Source: Acidobacteriota bacterium
Lineage (GTDB): Bacteria > Acidobacteriota > Terriglobia > Bryobacterales > Bryobacteraceae
NCBI GenBank assembly: GCA_025353165.1
Contig: JANXRE010000048.1
Span: 21,054-85,053 of the forward strand
Length of the DNA stretch: 64,000 bases
Reading direction: 5' to 3'
How positions within the stretch are numbered: the stretch's first letter is position 1; every line of letters begins with the position of its first letter. Positions 17,232 through 26,409 of this stretch are shown here, one piece after another. Position numbers and translations under genes: made by a program. The notes beneath the pieces are model-generated. The model searched no databases. It had not been told where the DNA came from and saw only the letters and a program-made list of their open reading frames with translations.

Positions 17232-18314
17232 ATGCAATTAAATATTTTGACTTTGCCCGGCGACGGAATCGGCGCCGAGGTGACACGAGAGGCCGTTCGA
17301 GTCCTCGAAGCGGTGGCGCGGAAGTTCCACCACGAACTGAATTTGTCCGAAGGGCTGCTGGGCGGTGTCGCGATTCACAAGACCGGCAAGCCATTGCCGG
17401 ACGAAACCGCGCGGCTCGCGCTGGAAGCCGACGCCACGCTGATGGGCGCGGTGGGTCTGCCGGAATTCGACAATGCGCCACCGGAGCAGCGCCCGGAGCG
17501 CGGCCTGCTCGGGATCCGGAAAGTGCTCGGGGTTTACGCCAACTTGCGGCCGGTGCGCTCGTACAAAGCGCTGATCGAATCTTCGCCGTTGAAGAACCAC
17601 TTGGTGGACGGCGTCGACATGATCATCGTCCGCGAACTGACCGGCGGCATTTACTACGGAACACCGCGTGGGATCTCGGGCGAGGGGCCGTCGGAACGAG
17701 CGGTTAACAGCATGGTGTACACGCGGCACGAGATCGAGCGCGTCAGTCGCATGGCATTCCAACTGGCCCGGAACCGGCGCAGGAAAGTGACCAGCGTCGA
17801 CAAATCGAACGTGCTGGAGAACTCGCAATTGTGGCGCAGGGTGGTGGTCGAGGTGGCGCGCGAATACCCGGATGTCGAGCTCGATCACCTGCTGGTGGAC
17901 AATTGCGCGATGCAATTGATCCTGAACCCGCGCAGGTTCGACGTTCTGCTGACCGAGAACATGTTTGGCGATATCCTGAGTGATGAGGGGGCCGTTCTCG
18001 CCGGTTCCATCGGGATGTTGCCCTCGGCTTCGATCGGCGACAAATCTCCGACGGGAGCGTGGATCGGCTTGTATGAGCCGGTACACGGTTCCGCACCGGA
18101 TATCGCCGGACAGAACAAGGCGAACCCGTTCGGCGCGATCGGTTCCGCGGCCGCGATGCTCGAATACAGTTTCGGCCTGATGAAGGAAGCCCGCGCCGTG
18201 AATGACGCAGTGGAGAAGGTGCTCGATAGCGGAAACGTAACGGCCGACCTGCGGCCGGCTGGCGCTCCCGCGACGACCGAAGAGGTCGGGCGCGCCGTTT
18301 GCAGTTACATTTGA
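17232..18314 (+). CDS. leuB: 3-isopropylmalate dehydrogenase
   Basis: 360 residues; oxidises and decarboxylates 3-isopropylmalate with NAD+. Visible: [18 protein letters not shown] at the N-terminus, the substrate-binding [10 protein letters not shown] segment, [18 protein letters not shown] (catalytic Lys), the metal-binding Asp region (VDNCAMQLI, then [12 protein letters not shown]) and [14 protein letters not shown] near the NAD site. Length is typical. It is separated from leuA by 176 bases carrying the A3/A4 repeat pair, which could lower its expression relative to leuA. No strong ribosome site precedes the ATG. Confidence 0.95.
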   Translation: MQLNILTLPGDGIGAEVTREAVRVLEAVARKFHHELNLSEGLLGGVAIHKTGKPLPDETARLALEADATLMGAVGLPEFDNAPPEQRPERGLLGIRKVLGVYANLRPVRSYKALIESSPLKNHLVDGVDMIIVRELTGGIYYGTPRGISGEGPSERAVNSMVYTRHEIERVSRMAFQLARNRRRKVTSVDKSNVLENSQLWRRVVVEVAREYPDVELDHLLVDNCAMQLILNPRRFDVLLTENMFGDILSDEGAVLAGSIGMLPSASIGDKSPTGAWIGLYEPVHGSAPDIAGQNKANPFGAIGSAAAMLEYSFGLMKEARAVNDAVEKVLDSGNVTADLRPAGAPATTEEVGRAVCSYI

Positions 18315-18324
18315 GAGTTATCCG

Positions 18325-19740
18325 ATGTCCAAACCACGCACTATCATCGAAAAAGTCTGGGACGCGCACCTCGTTTCCGAGAGAGCCGGCGCGCCCGCCC
18401 TACTGTTCATCGACCTGCACCTCGTCCATGAGGTGACCTCGCCGCAAGCCTTCGCCGGCCTGCGCGAGCGCGGACTGCGCCTCCGCCGCCCCGATCTCAC
18501 TTTCGCGACCGTCGACCATTCCACACCGACCACGCCGCGCACGCTGCCCATCGTCGATCAGATCGCCGCGACTCAGGTCGCTCAGTTAGAGGCCAACGCC
18601 CGGGACTTCGGAATCCCGTATTTCGGTTTCCAGAACCACAACCAGGGAATCGTTCACGTGATCGGTCCCGAGCAGGGACTCACGCAGCCCGGAATGACGG
18701 TGGTTTGCGGCGATTCGCACACCGCGACGCATGGGGCGTTTGGCGCGCTCGCGTTCGGCATCGGGACCAGCGAAGTGGAAATGGTGCTCGCCACGCAGTG
18801 CCTTCCGCAGCGCCCGTCGAAAACGTTCGAGGTGCGCGTGGACGGCCGGTTGAGGCCGGGTGTCGCGGCGAAGGACATCATCCTCGCGATGATCGCGAAG
18901 ATCGGCATCGCTGGCGGGACGGGGTGCGTGTTCGAGTACCGCGGTAGCGCGATCGGCGCGCTCTCGATGGACGAGCGCATGACGGTGTGCAACATGTCGA
19001 TCGAAGCGGGCGCGCGCGCCGGCATGATCGCACCGGATCAAACGACCTACGACTACATCGCCGGCCGGAACTTTGCGCCGAAGGGCGCGGTCTGGGACGC
19101 GGCTGTCGCGCGCTGGAGCCAACTACCCACCGACGACGGCGCAGTGTACGACAAGTCCGTCACGATCGACGCCTCGTCGCTCGAACCGATGATTACGTTC
19201 GGCACCAACCCGGGAATGGGTATCCCGATCACCGGCGCCGTTCCCGACCCGTCCACGATGCCGGCCGGAGTCGAGCGGGAGTCGCTCGCAAAGGCTCTCC
19301 GGTATATGGACCTGGAGGCGGGGAAGCCACTCGCGGGCCACCGGATCGACGTAGTGTTCATTGGGAGCTGCACGAATTCCCGCATCAGCGACTTGCGCGC
19401 CGCCGCATCGGTGCTCAAAGGGCGGAAGGTCAGCCCGAAAGTTCGGGTGATGGTGGTGCCGGGCTCGCAGAACATTAAGCGGCAGGCGGAGGCGGAGGGC
19501 CTCGACCAGATTTTCAAAGACGCCGGCGCGGAGTGGCGCGAAGCCGGCTGCTCAATGTGCATCGCGATGAACGGCGATCAGCTCGAGCCGGGGCAGTACA
19601 GCGTGTCCACTTCGAACCGCAACTTCGAAGGGCGGCAAGGGAAAGGCGGCCGGACTTTCCTGGCAAGCCCGCTTACGGCAGCCGCGAGTGCAGTCACCGG
19701 CGTCGTCACGGATGTTCGGGCTTTGCCGGGGAAGGTATAA
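18325..19740 (+). CDS. leuC: 3-isopropylmalate dehydratase, large subunit
   Basis: 471 residues; with LeuD isomerises 2- to 3-isopropylmalate using a 4Fe-4S cluster. Cluster cysteines are visible in [12 protein letters not shown] and [31 protein letters not shown] and the DHSTPTTPR segment are family signatures. Full length, 10 bases after leuB and 3 before leuD, so one operon. GAGAG before the start serves as a ribosome site. Confidence 0.96.
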   Translation: MSKPRTIIEKVWDAHLVSERAGAPALLFIDLHLVHEVTSPQAFAGLRERGLRLRRPDLTFATVDHSTPTTPRTLPIVDQIAATQVAQLEANARDFGIPYFGFQNHNQGIVHVIGPEQGLTQPGMTVVCGDSHTATHGAFGALAFGIGTSEVEMVLATQCLPQRPSKTFEVRVDGRLRPGVAAKDIILAMIAKIGIAGGTGCVFEYRGSAIGALSMDERMTVCNMSIEAGARAGMIAPDQTTYDYIAGRNFAPKGAVWDAAVARWSQLPTDDGAVYDKSVTIDASSLEPMITFGTNPGMGIPITGAVPDPSTMPAGVERESLAKALRYMDLEAGKPLAGHRIDVVFIGSCTNSRISDLRAAASVLKGRKVSPKVRVMVVPGSQNIKRQAEAEGLDQIFKDAGAEWREAGCSMCIAMNGDQLEPGQYSVSTSNRNFEGRQGKGGRTFLASPLTAAASAVTGVVTDVRALPGKV

Positions 19741-19743
19741 GCA

Positions 19744-20343
19744 ATGGAGAAGTTCACGGCGTTTGAATCGACAGCGGTCCTGTTGCCGATAGACAACATC
19801 GACACGGACCAAATCATCCCGGCGCGCTTTCTGAAAACGATCACCAAGGATGGGCTTGGCGACCAGCTCTTCTACGACTGGCGCTACGATGCGAGCGGGG
19901 CCCCGAAGGCCGATTTCGTCTTGAATAAAGCGGAATCGAAGCAGGCCCAGATTCTGGTGGCGGGCGACAACTTCGGGTGCGGAAGCTCCCGCGAGCACGC
20001 GCCGTGGGCGCTGACCCAATACGGATTCCGCGCGGTCGTGGGCACGTCGTTCGCGGATATATTCAAGGGCAATTCACTGAAGAACGGCCTGCTGCCGATC
20101 GTAGTCCCGGCGGATGTGCACGCGTGGCTGTTCGAGAATCCCGGTGCGGTTTTGCGTGTCGATCTAGCGGCGCAAACGCTGGTCCTTCCCGACGGTCGCA
20201 AGGTTGAGTTCCCAGTCGACGCGTTCGCGAAGCACTGCATGCTGGAAGGAGTGGACGAACTCGGCTACGTCCTCCAGCAGGCGGATGCGATCTCGGCGTA
20301 TGAAGCGAGCCACGCGGCGCCGATCAACACGCTGCAGGGGTAG
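19744..20343 (+). CDS. leuD: 3-isopropylmalate dehydratase, small subunit
   Basis: 199 residues, the usual size. [16 protein letters not shown] at the N-terminus and [20 protein letters not shown] are the swivel-domain signatures; the partner is LeuC. GGAAGG precedes the ATG at a suitable distance. Last gene of the operon; a family B palindrome follows 18 bases after the stop and may help end transcription from both sides. Confidence 0.96.
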   Translation: MEKFTAFESTAVLLPIDNIDTDQIIPARFLKTITKDGLGDQLFYDWRYDASGAPKADFVLNKAESKQAQILVAGDNFGCGSSREHAPWALTQYGFRAVVGTSFADIFKGNSLKNGLLPIVVPADVHAWLFENPGAVLRVDLAAQTLVLPDGRKVEFPVDAFAKHCMLEGVDELGYVLQQADAISAYEASHAAPINTLQG

Positions 20344-20360
20344 TGGCCAACCTGTCCACC

Positions 20361-20418
20361 GACTCCCTTACGGTCGCGGCTCGGAAGCGCTTTCTGAGCC
20401 GCGCGCGTAAGCAAGCGG
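20361..20418. repeat. Family B palindromic repeat, copy B1
   Basis: CTCCCTTACGGTCGCGGCTC, a short loop region, then GAGCCGCG and a degenerate return arm. The same sequence recurs at 61505. Both copies lie between convergent genes (here leuD and the ABC substrate-binding gene). The rest of the 261-base gap shows no gene. Confidence 0.75.
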
Positions 20419-20604
20419 CATTACAGGAACTCTTTACCCTCCGCGGGGTCGCAATCAACCGCTCCGTGCAGGTTTTTCGGAGTGCTGCCCTTCAGCAGGT
20501 CACGCAGGTCAAACGTTTTCTGCCGGACCGGTTCGATGACGATCCGGCCATGTTCTTCCACCGTTTCTTCGCCGTCGCCTTCAGGACCCTCTCCCCTGTA
20601 AACT

Positions 20605-21456
20605 CTAACGAAGGCGCGCTAAGAAATCGCGCGCGACCTCGCCGATCGGCCTGTGCTTGCCGGCCACTTCGTAGTTGAGCTTTCTCATCGTGTCGTCGGT
20701 GAACCGGCCCGAGAGTTCGGCGACCGCGCTTCGCGCCGGCGCGCCGAGCCCTGCGCGGATTAAGAACGCCGCCTGGTACGGCGGGAAAAAGTGCTTGTCG
20801 TCTTCCAGCACGGCGAAGTCCTTCGCGGCGATCAGCCCGTCGGTGGAATTCGCCGCGGCCATGTCGATCTTGCCGCTTTCCAGCGCCCGGTACAGAAGAC
20901 CAAGATCCATCGTCACCGGTGTGCCGTTGAGCGGTAGCTCGTAAGTCTTCTGAAAGCCCGGCAAACCATCCGGCCGGGTTGCAAATTCATACCCGGCGCC
21001 GAGAGTCCATCGGCGCCGCCGGGCCGCGGTCAAGGTGCGAATCCCGTCCCGTCGGGCATCTTCGCCGCGAACCACCATCGCGAACGTGTTGTTAAACCCG
21101 AGCGGGTCCAGCCACTCGATGCGCCACCGTCGATAGCCCTCGCGCACGCGGCGCAGCACATCATCCGCCGAGGACGACGGTGCCTGTTTCAATACTGTGG
21201 TGAGCGCGGTGCCGGTGTACTCGGGATAGAGATCGATGTCGCCCTGGACCAGCGCGTTGTGGGCCAGCAGCGTTCCGCCGAGGTTCAGTTTTCGCTCGAC
21301 GGTGCGGCCAAGCCGTTTCTCGAGATGCTGCGCGACGATCTCTCCGAGGATCAACTGCTCGGTGAAATTCTTCGAGCCCACCACGATGCGGCGCTCGGAC
21401 CGGCCGCAGCCGGCCAGCGCCGCGATTAAGAGCGCGACAATCGCCGCTCGAGCCAT
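20605..21456 (-). CDS. Glycine betaine/choline-type ABC transporter substrate-binding lipoprotein
   Basis: 283 residues. The N-terminus MARAAIVALLIAALAGCGRS has a lipobox (cleavage before Cys), then VVGSKNFTEQLILGEIVAQH, LYPEYTGTAL and LGFNNTFAMVV, all characteristic of OpuBC/OsmF/YehZ-type periplasmic binding proteins for quaternary amines. Its start overlaps the permease end by 31 bases. Likely imports a compatible solute under osmotic stress; exact ligand not predictable, though the family includes poor betaine binders such as YehZ. Confidence 0.92.
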   Translation of the reverse strand: MARAAIVALLIAALAGCGRSERRIVVGSKNFTEQLILGEIVAQHLEKRLGRTVERKLNLGGTLLAHNALVQGDIDLYPEYTGTALTTVLKQAPSSSADDVLRRVREGYRRWRIEWLDPLGFNNTFAMVVRGEDARRDGIRTLTAARRRRWTLGAGYEFATRPDGLPGFQKTYELPLNGTPVTMDLGLLYRALESGKIDMAAANSTDGLIAAKDFAVLEDDKHFFPPYQAAFLIRAGLGAPARSAVAELSGRFTDDTMRKLNYEVAGKHRPIGEVARDFLARLR

Positions 21457-22031
21457 CCGAGTCCTCCATCCGCTGCCAGCGCCATGGCGGCGGCGGGAAC
21501 CGCGCCGGCCAGAATCTCGCGTGTGTCCACCGTTGCCAGGCCGCGGAATATCAGCACGCCCAAGCCGCCGCCTCCGATGGCAGCCGCGATGGTCGCGGTG
21601 CCCACCGTCGTAACCGTCGCGATTCGAATCCCCGCCATAATCGTTCGGGCCGCGAGCGGCAGTTCTACAATCCGAAGCAGTTGCCGGTCCGTCATGCCCA
21701 TCGCAATCGCGGAATCCCGAATCGCGGGATCGACGCCGGCGATCCCGGTCACCGTGTTGCGCAAAATGGGAAGCAATGCGTAAAGAATGAGCGCCACCAG
21801 CGCCGGCGTCTTTCCGATGCCGCCGACGATCGGCACCGCCAGCAGAAATCCCAACAGCGCCAGGCTCGGAATTGTTTGCGCGACGCTTGCGAATCCCAAG
21901 GCCCATTTCTCGATTCGCGGGCGGCGTGTAATCGCGACCCCTGCCGGAATGGCGATTGCGGCCGCAACGAGAGTCGCGATCGCCACCAGCACGATATGTT
22001 CGAGCGCGCGTTCGCCCAGGTCCGGGGGCAC
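21426..22031 (-). CDS. Osmoprotectant ABC transporter permease
   Basis: 201 residues with about five membrane spans. The EAA-type loop (GVDPAIRDSAIAMGMTDRQL then LRIVELPLAARTI) and SVAQTIPSLALLGFLLAVP match OpuBB/OpuBD/YehW-type permeases. The GTG start overlaps the stop of the ATPase gene (TAGTG), so the subunits are translated in series. Only one permease gene is present, which would work as a homodimer. Confidence 0.93.
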   Translation of the reverse strand: MPPDLGERALEHIVLVAIATLVAAAIAIPAGVAITRRPRIEKWALGFASVAQTIPSLALLGFLLAVPIVGGIGKTPALVALILYALLPILRNTVTGIAGVDPAIRDSAIAMGMTDRQLLRIVELPLAARTIMAGIRIATVTTVGTATIAAAIGGGGLGVLIFRGLATVDTREILAGAVPAAAMALAADGGLGWLERRLSRS

Positions 22032-22756
22032 TAGGTCTCCAGGCAGGCGAGAAACTCCTGCACTCTCACATTATCCACGCGGCGAAACTCGGACGCGGGC
22101 ACCATCGCCTCCAGGCGACCCTCATGCAGCAGCCCGACGTGGGTTCCCAGCCGCAGAGCTTCCCCGATGTCGTGGGTGACAAACACCGCGGTTTTGCGAT
22201 AGCGCTCGCGCAACGCAAGGAACTGGCGTCGCAGATCGAGCCTGGTAATCGGATCGAGCGCGCCGAACGGTTCGTCGAACAGCAGCAGGCCCGGATCGGC
22301 CGCCAGCGCGCGAGCTACGCCGACCCTCTGTCGCTGGCCGCCGGACAGCTCCCGCGGAATCCGCCCGGCATACTCGGCGGGCGGCAATTGCACGTCGTTC
22401 AGAAGAGACTCGACGCGCTCTCGAACGCGCTCGGGCGGCCAATCCTCAAGGCGCGGAACGATGCCGACGTTAGCGGCGACGGTGAGGTGTGGAAACAGAC
22501 CGCCCTCCTGGATGACGTAGCCGATCTGGCGGCGCAGAGCGATAGGATCCCACTCCGTCGTGCGCCTCCCGCCGACGACCACTTCGCCCGCGGACGGTAA
22601 CAGCATGGCGTTGACCATCTTGAGCGCCGTGGTCTTACCCGATCCGCTCGCGCCGAGTAGAACAAGCGTGTCTCCGGCAGAGAGATGAAACGTCAGCCCG
22701 CGCAGGATCGCGCGTGCGCCAACCGAGTAGGAAACGCTGCGGAACTCAACTTCCAT
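22031..22756 (-). CDS. Osmoprotectant ABC transporter ATP-binding protein
   Basis: 241 residues from MEVEFRSVSYSV, with Walker A GASGSGKTT, Q-loop VIQEGGLFPH, signature LSGGQRQRVGVARAL, Walker B LLLFDEPFGALD and the H-switch VTHD. It lacks the C-terminal CBS pair found in OpuAA/ProV, ending soon after the core domain, so osmotic gating through CBS domains is not expected. First gene of the three-gene operon (ATPase, permease, binding lipoprotein). Confidence 0.93.
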   Translation of the reverse strand: MEVEFRSVSYSVGARAILRGLTFHLSAGDTLVLLGASGSGKTTALKMVNAMLLPSAGEVVVGGRRTTEWDPIALRRQIGYVIQEGGLFPHLTVAANVGIVPRLEDWPPERVRERVESLLNDVQLPPAEYAGRIPRELSGGQRQRVGVARALAADPGLLLFDEPFGALDPITRLDLRRQFLALRERYRKTAVFVTHDIGEALRLGTHVGLLHEGRLEAMVPASEFRRVDNVRVQEFLACLET

Positions 22757-22808
22757 CGCCAATTCATATTGGCACAGCAATCAGCGCGGAGTAATCGGCG
22801 ATCTTCAC

Positions 22809-23189
22809 TCAGTAAAGGATCCAGCAAACCAGCGCGGCGCTTCCCGTGAAGACTCCGAAGATTGGAATGATGGAAACGAGGCAGAGGATCCCGACCGCAA
22901 TGCCTAGCCGCTTGCCCGGCTCGGGATCCTGATTGGGAATATTACGTCGCACGAACTCGTTGTGCAGCGAAGCCGCCAAGTGGCCCACCAGGAAGAATTG
23001 ATAAACCAGCGAGAAGAATGGAATCAGCATGAGCCAGACCGACTCCGGCGATGTCGTCCTGCGCTCCGGCGCGCAACGCAGCAGCGCCTTTTGCAGCGTC
23101 ATCAAATAGAAAATGCCGGCCGCCAAGACGGAACCACCAAACACTACCAGGATCACAAGCAATTCCGGCAACCCGATGGAACGCAGCAT
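22809..23189 (-). CDS. Small membrane protein of unknown function
   Basis: 126 residues with three hydrophobic segments (LLVILVVFGGSVLAAGIFYL; VWLMLIPFFSLVYQFFLV; LGIAVGILCLVSIIPIFGVF) and a polar loop carrying LHNEFVRRNIPNQDPEPGKR. The arrangement recalls DUF4328-like membrane proteins, but this is not certain. It stands alone between the ABC operon and the GH130 remnant. Codon use is normal and the frame uninterrupted. Confidence 0.65.
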   Translation of the reverse strand: MLRSIGLPELLVILVVFGGSVLAAGIFYLMTLQKALLRCAPERRTTSPESVWLMLIPFFSLVYQFFLVGHLAASLHNEFVRRNIPNQDPEPGKRLGIAVGILCLVSIIPIFGVFTGSAALVCWILY

Positions 23190-23218
23190 AGTGACTCCTA
23201 AGATATCCTTGTCTTTCC

Positions 23219-23830
23219 ATTAAGCTCAACCGCTACCCCGGCAACCCCATCCTCTCCCCCCACCCCGACCACCCCTGGGAAGACCTCGCCGTCTTCAACC
23301 CCGCCGCCTGGTACGACGAACGACAACGCAAAGTCTACCTGCTCTACCGCGCCGCCGAATCCACCCCCCCAGTACAAATGCTACCTCGGCCTCGCCACCA
23401 GCGCCGACGGCTTTCACTTTGAGCGCGTGAGCGATCAACCCGTGCTCAGCCCGAGCATCGAAGCCTTCGACGGAGCCACCATCCAGGATCCGCGCATCAC
23501 GAAAATGGGCGACTGGTTCTACGTGACCTATGCGGCCCGCCACTATCCCTTCGGCCAGTTCTGGAATCCCGAAGTGAAGGCGCGCTACGCCAATCCGGAC
23601 TGCCCGCCGGAATTCCCGCGCTACCTCCGCGCCAACGCCACACTGACCGGACTCGCCATGACCCGCGACTTCCGCACCTGGATCCGAGCGGGCTGGCTCA
23701 CCGATCCCCTGCTCGACGACCGCGACGCATTCTCTTCCCCGAAAAGGTGAACGGCCAGTACATCATGATGACGTGGGTGCGGCGCTCCAACGTCCTGACC
23801 GGCGCCAAGTGGATGCGATGCCGCGGAAGG
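23219..23830 (+). pseudogene. GH130 (mannoside phosphorylase-like) pseudogene
   Basis: Three frames together encode the first half of a GH130-type protein: LNRYPGNPILSPHPDHPWED and LAVFNPAAWYDE in the first; YLGLATSADGFHFERVS through TIQDPRITKMGDWFYVTYAA in the second; ILFPEKVNGQYIMMTWVRRS in the third. The first shift is in a run of seven C near 23373 (one C too many); the second, near 23730, lacks a base. The apparent first codon is ATT and the C-terminal half is missing. After it comes a short minus-strand reading (VVYAIVHVVGFLSYAF) that could be a membrane-protein fragment, then repeat A5. Confidence 0.75.
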
Positions 23831-23877
23831 CGTAGCTGAGGAAGCCGACGACGTGCACGATCGCGTAGACGACGAAA

Positions 23878-23916
23878 CGCACGAGTGCGTGCCGCGTCGC
23901 CACTCCTGGCGACGCC
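23878..23916 (-). repeat. Family A double-hairpin repeat, copy A5
   Basis: Reverse-orientation copy with both hairpins (GTCGCCA/TGGCGAC; GCAC.GAGTGCGTGC) but missing the outer GTGGCG end. It lies about 50 bases beyond the GH130 truncation and just before a promoter-like TGCTACAAT that precedes the next remnant. Confidence 0.8.
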
Positions 23917-23938
23917 GTGCTGCTACAATCGACCCACC

Positions 23939-24382
23939 GTGACGAGGAACTGGATCTACGCGGGCATCGCGCTAAACGCCGTCCTCACCGGCATCCTCAT
24001 CCACCCCGCGTCTGCCGCCGGCGCAATCTATGCCTCGGAGATTCTGCTCGAATACGCCATCCTGCCGGACACTAACCTCAACATCCGTCTCGGCTAAGCT
24101 AAGTCGAATACGGCTCCGTGTTGGCCCTGTACTGTCTCGCGGGCCTCTGGACTGCCACCCGAGCTGGCAAGATGCGCCCCGGCCTGTGGGCGGCCTTCTG
24201 TTCCTGGCCGAAGGCAATTACGAAGACTTCGCCCGCGGCGGCATTCGCGATTTCGGCGCCTTCATCCTGCAGGATCTGCGCGGCGCATCCTCCTTCCATT
24301 TGGTCCTCGGACCTGCCTCCGCCCTGACAGCCGGCGGCATCGGAGCAATCACGGGCCAGTACCTATGCCGCCAAAAAACCCA
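23939..24382 (+). pseudogene. Membrane-protein remnant read in three frames
   Basis: From GTG at 23939: NWIYAGIALNAVLTGILIHP then EILLEYAILPDTNLNIRL, a stop, then VEYGSVLALYCLAGLWTATR in another frame and GLLFLAEGNYEDFARGGIRD / SALTAGGIGAITGQ in a third. Each part has the composition of a small integral membrane protein and they follow without gaps, so at least two frameshifts are likely. No family recognised. TGCTACAAT upstream may be its -10. Low certainty. Confidence 0.4.
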
Positions 24383-25145
24383 GAATCTCCGCTAGCGACC
24401 GCTCTGGCTGATCGGTCGGAAAGATGTGCCCGGCATTCGGCACCAGAACAAACCTGGCGCCCGGGATCCGTTCAGCGATCATCCGGCCGTTTTCCGGCGG
24501 CACCAGCCGGTCACCGTCTCCGTGGATGACCAGCGTCGGCGAGGCGATCCGCGGAAGCCGCTCATACGCCTGCCACCGCAGAATGGCGAGCAGTTGCACC
24601 GCCGATCCGCGCAATTTCGGGCCGTTGGCGCGAACGACGGCGCGATCCTCCTCGATGCGCTCCCGAGGCGTGCCCTGGTCGTAAAGGAAGGGCGTGAAGG
24701 CAGCCATCCGTTTCTCTTTCGACACGAACGGCCGCAGAAAAACGCGGCGGACTTCCGCGCCCGGGCGAACCGCTTTCGGACCGCCGCACTGCGTGCAACC
24801 CAGCACGAGTTTCCGCACCCGCCCGGGAGCCGACAGCGCCAGTTCCTGCGCGATCATGCCGCCCATCGAGACTCCAAAGACATGCGCGCTGGCCACCCCC
24901 GCGGCATCCAGCACGCAGACGGCGTCCCGCGCCATCGCCGCCATCGACCACGGGCGCAACGGAACGTCGCTCTTCCCGACTCCGCGATTATCGAACAGGA
25001 TCGTGCGGAAGTGCCGGGCCATGACGGAGCGCAGGTCGCGCCACATCGCCAGGGAAAAACTCAGCCCCATGATCATCAGCAGGGGCTCGCCCGCGCCTTC
25101 CTCCTCCCACCAGATGCGGACGCCGCCGTTGGAAACGTAAGCCAC
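24363..25145 (-). CDS. Alpha/beta-fold hydrolase
   Basis: 260 residues from GTG at 25145. Catalytic triad candidates: Ser 93 in GVSMGG, Asp in HGDGDRLVP and His in NAGHIF; the oxyanion region LLMIMGLSFSLAMW and FDNRGVGKSD are typical. Members include esterases, lactonases and epoxide hydrolases; the substrate is not predictable. The GTG overlaps the TAG of a small upstream ORF (TAGTG), suggesting coupled translation. The gene's end overlaps the membrane-protein remnant on the other strand. Confidence 0.88.
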   Translation of the reverse strand: MAYVSNGGVRIWWEEEGAGEPLLMIMGLSFSLAMWRDLRSVMARHFRTILFDNRGVGKSDVPLRPWSMAAMARDAVCVLDAAGVASAHVFGVSMGGMIAQELALSAPGRVRKLVLGCTQCGGPKAVRPGAEVRRVFLRPFVSKEKRMAAFTPFLYDQGTPRERIEEDRAVVRANGPKLRGSAVQLLAILRWQAYERLPRIASPTLVIHGDGDRLVPPENGRMIAERIPGARFVLVPNAGHIFPTDQPERSLAEILGFLAA

Positions 25146-25261
25146 TACCGGCCACCCGGCATGTAATGCAGCACGTACCCCATCATCCCGCGCTCGTAAA
25201 ACCTCATGCGGTAGCAGGCGCCGGACGCGAGAGCCAGCCAGAGGACCGCCCACCACCACAT
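25145..25261 (-). CDS. Possible 38-residue membrane peptide
   Basis: MWWWAVLWLALASGACYRMR then FYERGMMGYVLHYMPGGR: one hydrophobic span followed by a basic, aromatic tail. Its TAG overlaps the GTG of the hydrolase, the arrangement expected of a coupled leader gene. Too short to prove; homologues at the same position in relatives would confirm it. Confidence 0.4.
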   Translation of the reverse strand: MWWWAVLWLALASGACYRMRFYERGMMGYVLHYMPGGR

Positions 25262-25271
25262 CGCTCCTATT

Positions 25272-25673
25272 CTATCTTTCTCCGTGCGGCGGCCCCCAGG
25301 TCGCCCTTGGACCGTTTTCTTGACTTCTTTCTGATATATATTTAGGTGGAATCCGCTGGCTGAAGCCTTGGCGAAAGATGGGCGGAACAGCCCCAAGCAC
25401 GGACTGTCCGGAGCATTCACCGTCCTCCCCCACGAGGACCAGGACGAATTCGACATCCTGATCGCCTGCCTTCGCGACGAATCCCACCCCGCCACCCAGC
25501 ACGAATCGTGTACGCTCGCGCTGGATGGTGGCCAGGGCGCGGGCGCCTCCGGACAGGAGCTTGGCGGCGATGAATCGGTCGGGGTCTTCCTGGAGAGGGG
25601 ACGGACGGGTGTGTCCACTCCGCAAAATACGCTCCGGGACACACTCGTCCGTCCCCACCATCGTCTCCAGCAT
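25272..25673 (-). CDS. Possible hypothetical protein
   Basis: A 133-residue reading frame from MLETMVGTDECVPERILRSG, including PDRFIAAKLLSGGARALATI and VLGGGVGFVAKAGDQDVEFV. The middle has the window's coding-type third positions; the last 25 codons do not, and the frame extends upstream without a clear start. No family recognised. The 545-base stretch 25262-25806 otherwise shows nothing; a lost gene is as likely as a live one. Confidence 0.35.
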   Translation of the reverse strand: MLETMVGTDECVPERILRSGHTRPSPLQEDPDRFIAAKLLSGGARALATIQRERTRFVLGGGVGFVAKAGDQDVEFVLVLVGEDGECSGQSVLGAVPPIFRQGFSQRIPPKYISERSQENGPRATWGPPHGER

Positions 25674-25806
25674 CTGGTCGAAGATGGCAGTTTCGAGGCG
25701 GCGGGCGCGGGGCGAGACGCCAGCGGGATTCGGCCATCAGCTCGGTGAGGAAACGAAACGAACCCAAAATTCTACACCGCCCCGGTGAGAACCTGGCCCT
25801 GAGGCT

Positions 25807-26134
25807 CTAGCGAGCCACCCGCAGGCATTCGATGTCGTACTTGGGGATCTCACTGTCGGTGGTCATCAGCGTCAGTTGCTCGGCCTTGGCCTGGGCGATC
25901 AGGGCGCGGTCAAACGGGTCCAGGTGAATCGCTTCGAGCGCCTCCAGCCACCACGCGCGCGGATCGCCGGCGTCGAGTTTGCCTTTCATGCTCTTTGAGC
26001 AGCACCTCCCAATAAGAGATCCCGCTCAGATAACGCGGCCCGGATTCGAGTGTCCGGCGCACCCTGGATGGGGTTCGCTCGGGCAACGCCAGACCAAGCA
26101 GCGCCACATTCGTGTCCAGAAGGTATCCGTTCAC
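25807..26134 (-). pseudogene. PIN-domain (VapC-like) toxin gene, frameshifted and internally deleted
   Basis: GTG at 26134 overlaps the antitoxin's TGA. First frame: NGYLLDTNVALLGLALPERT ... SGISYWEVLLK, with the first catalytic Asp of the PIN fold; second frame: MKGKLDAGDPRAWWLEALEA then PFDRALIAQAKAEQLTLMTT with the last Asp. The join near 25990 has one base too many (328 bases in all). The usual stretch between the WW..AL and HLDPFDRAL motifs also seems about 20 residues short. As written it cannot make a working toxin. Confidence 0.75.
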
Positions 26135-26335
26135 AGGTAGCCCGCGAGGAAACGGTCCAAATCGACCGGATTGTCGCAGCCGGGCAACGGCCGGATCCGG
26201 CCGCCGTTCGGTGGGCGCCGGGGTGATTTGGGCGACCGGCTTCCCGTGCCGCGTGAGGACGACCTTCTCCCCACCCTCGACCGCGCGGATCAGCTCGGGG
26301 AGCCGGTTCTTGGCTTCGGCGACGGAAACATCCAT
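26131..26335 (-). pseudogene. Phd/YefM-type antitoxin gene, frameshifted
   Basis: MDVSVAEAKNRLPELIRAVE then GGEKVVLTRHGKPVAQI is a clear Phd/YefM N-terminus (DNA-binding). Near 26188 one extra base shifts the frame; the other frame supplies a fitting end, DNPVDLDRFLAGYL followed by TGA overlapping the toxin start. The 205-base length confirms the one-base gain. Without correction the frame runs on into the toxin gene, fusing them. The DNA-binding half could still repress the promoter. Confidence 0.75.
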
Positions 26336-26409
26336 AGCAGGACCCGCATAACCATCAATTATGGCCAGATCAAGATTTGGGTAATCTAAGTGTTTGGACG
26401 GGAGTATCC

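Noticed and set aside
23809..23880. A minus-strand transmembrane gene (VVYAIVHVVGFLSYAF) after the GH130 remnant
   Set aside because: Only about 25 codons, no start, no continuation on either side; mentioned within the GH130 entry as a possible relic.
26131..26335. A natural antitoxin-toxin fusion, since the shifted antitoxin frame runs into the toxin
   Set aside because: The alternative frame gives a fitting antitoxin C-terminus with a TGA overlapping the toxin's GTG, the usual arrangement, and the toxin itself is also shifted.
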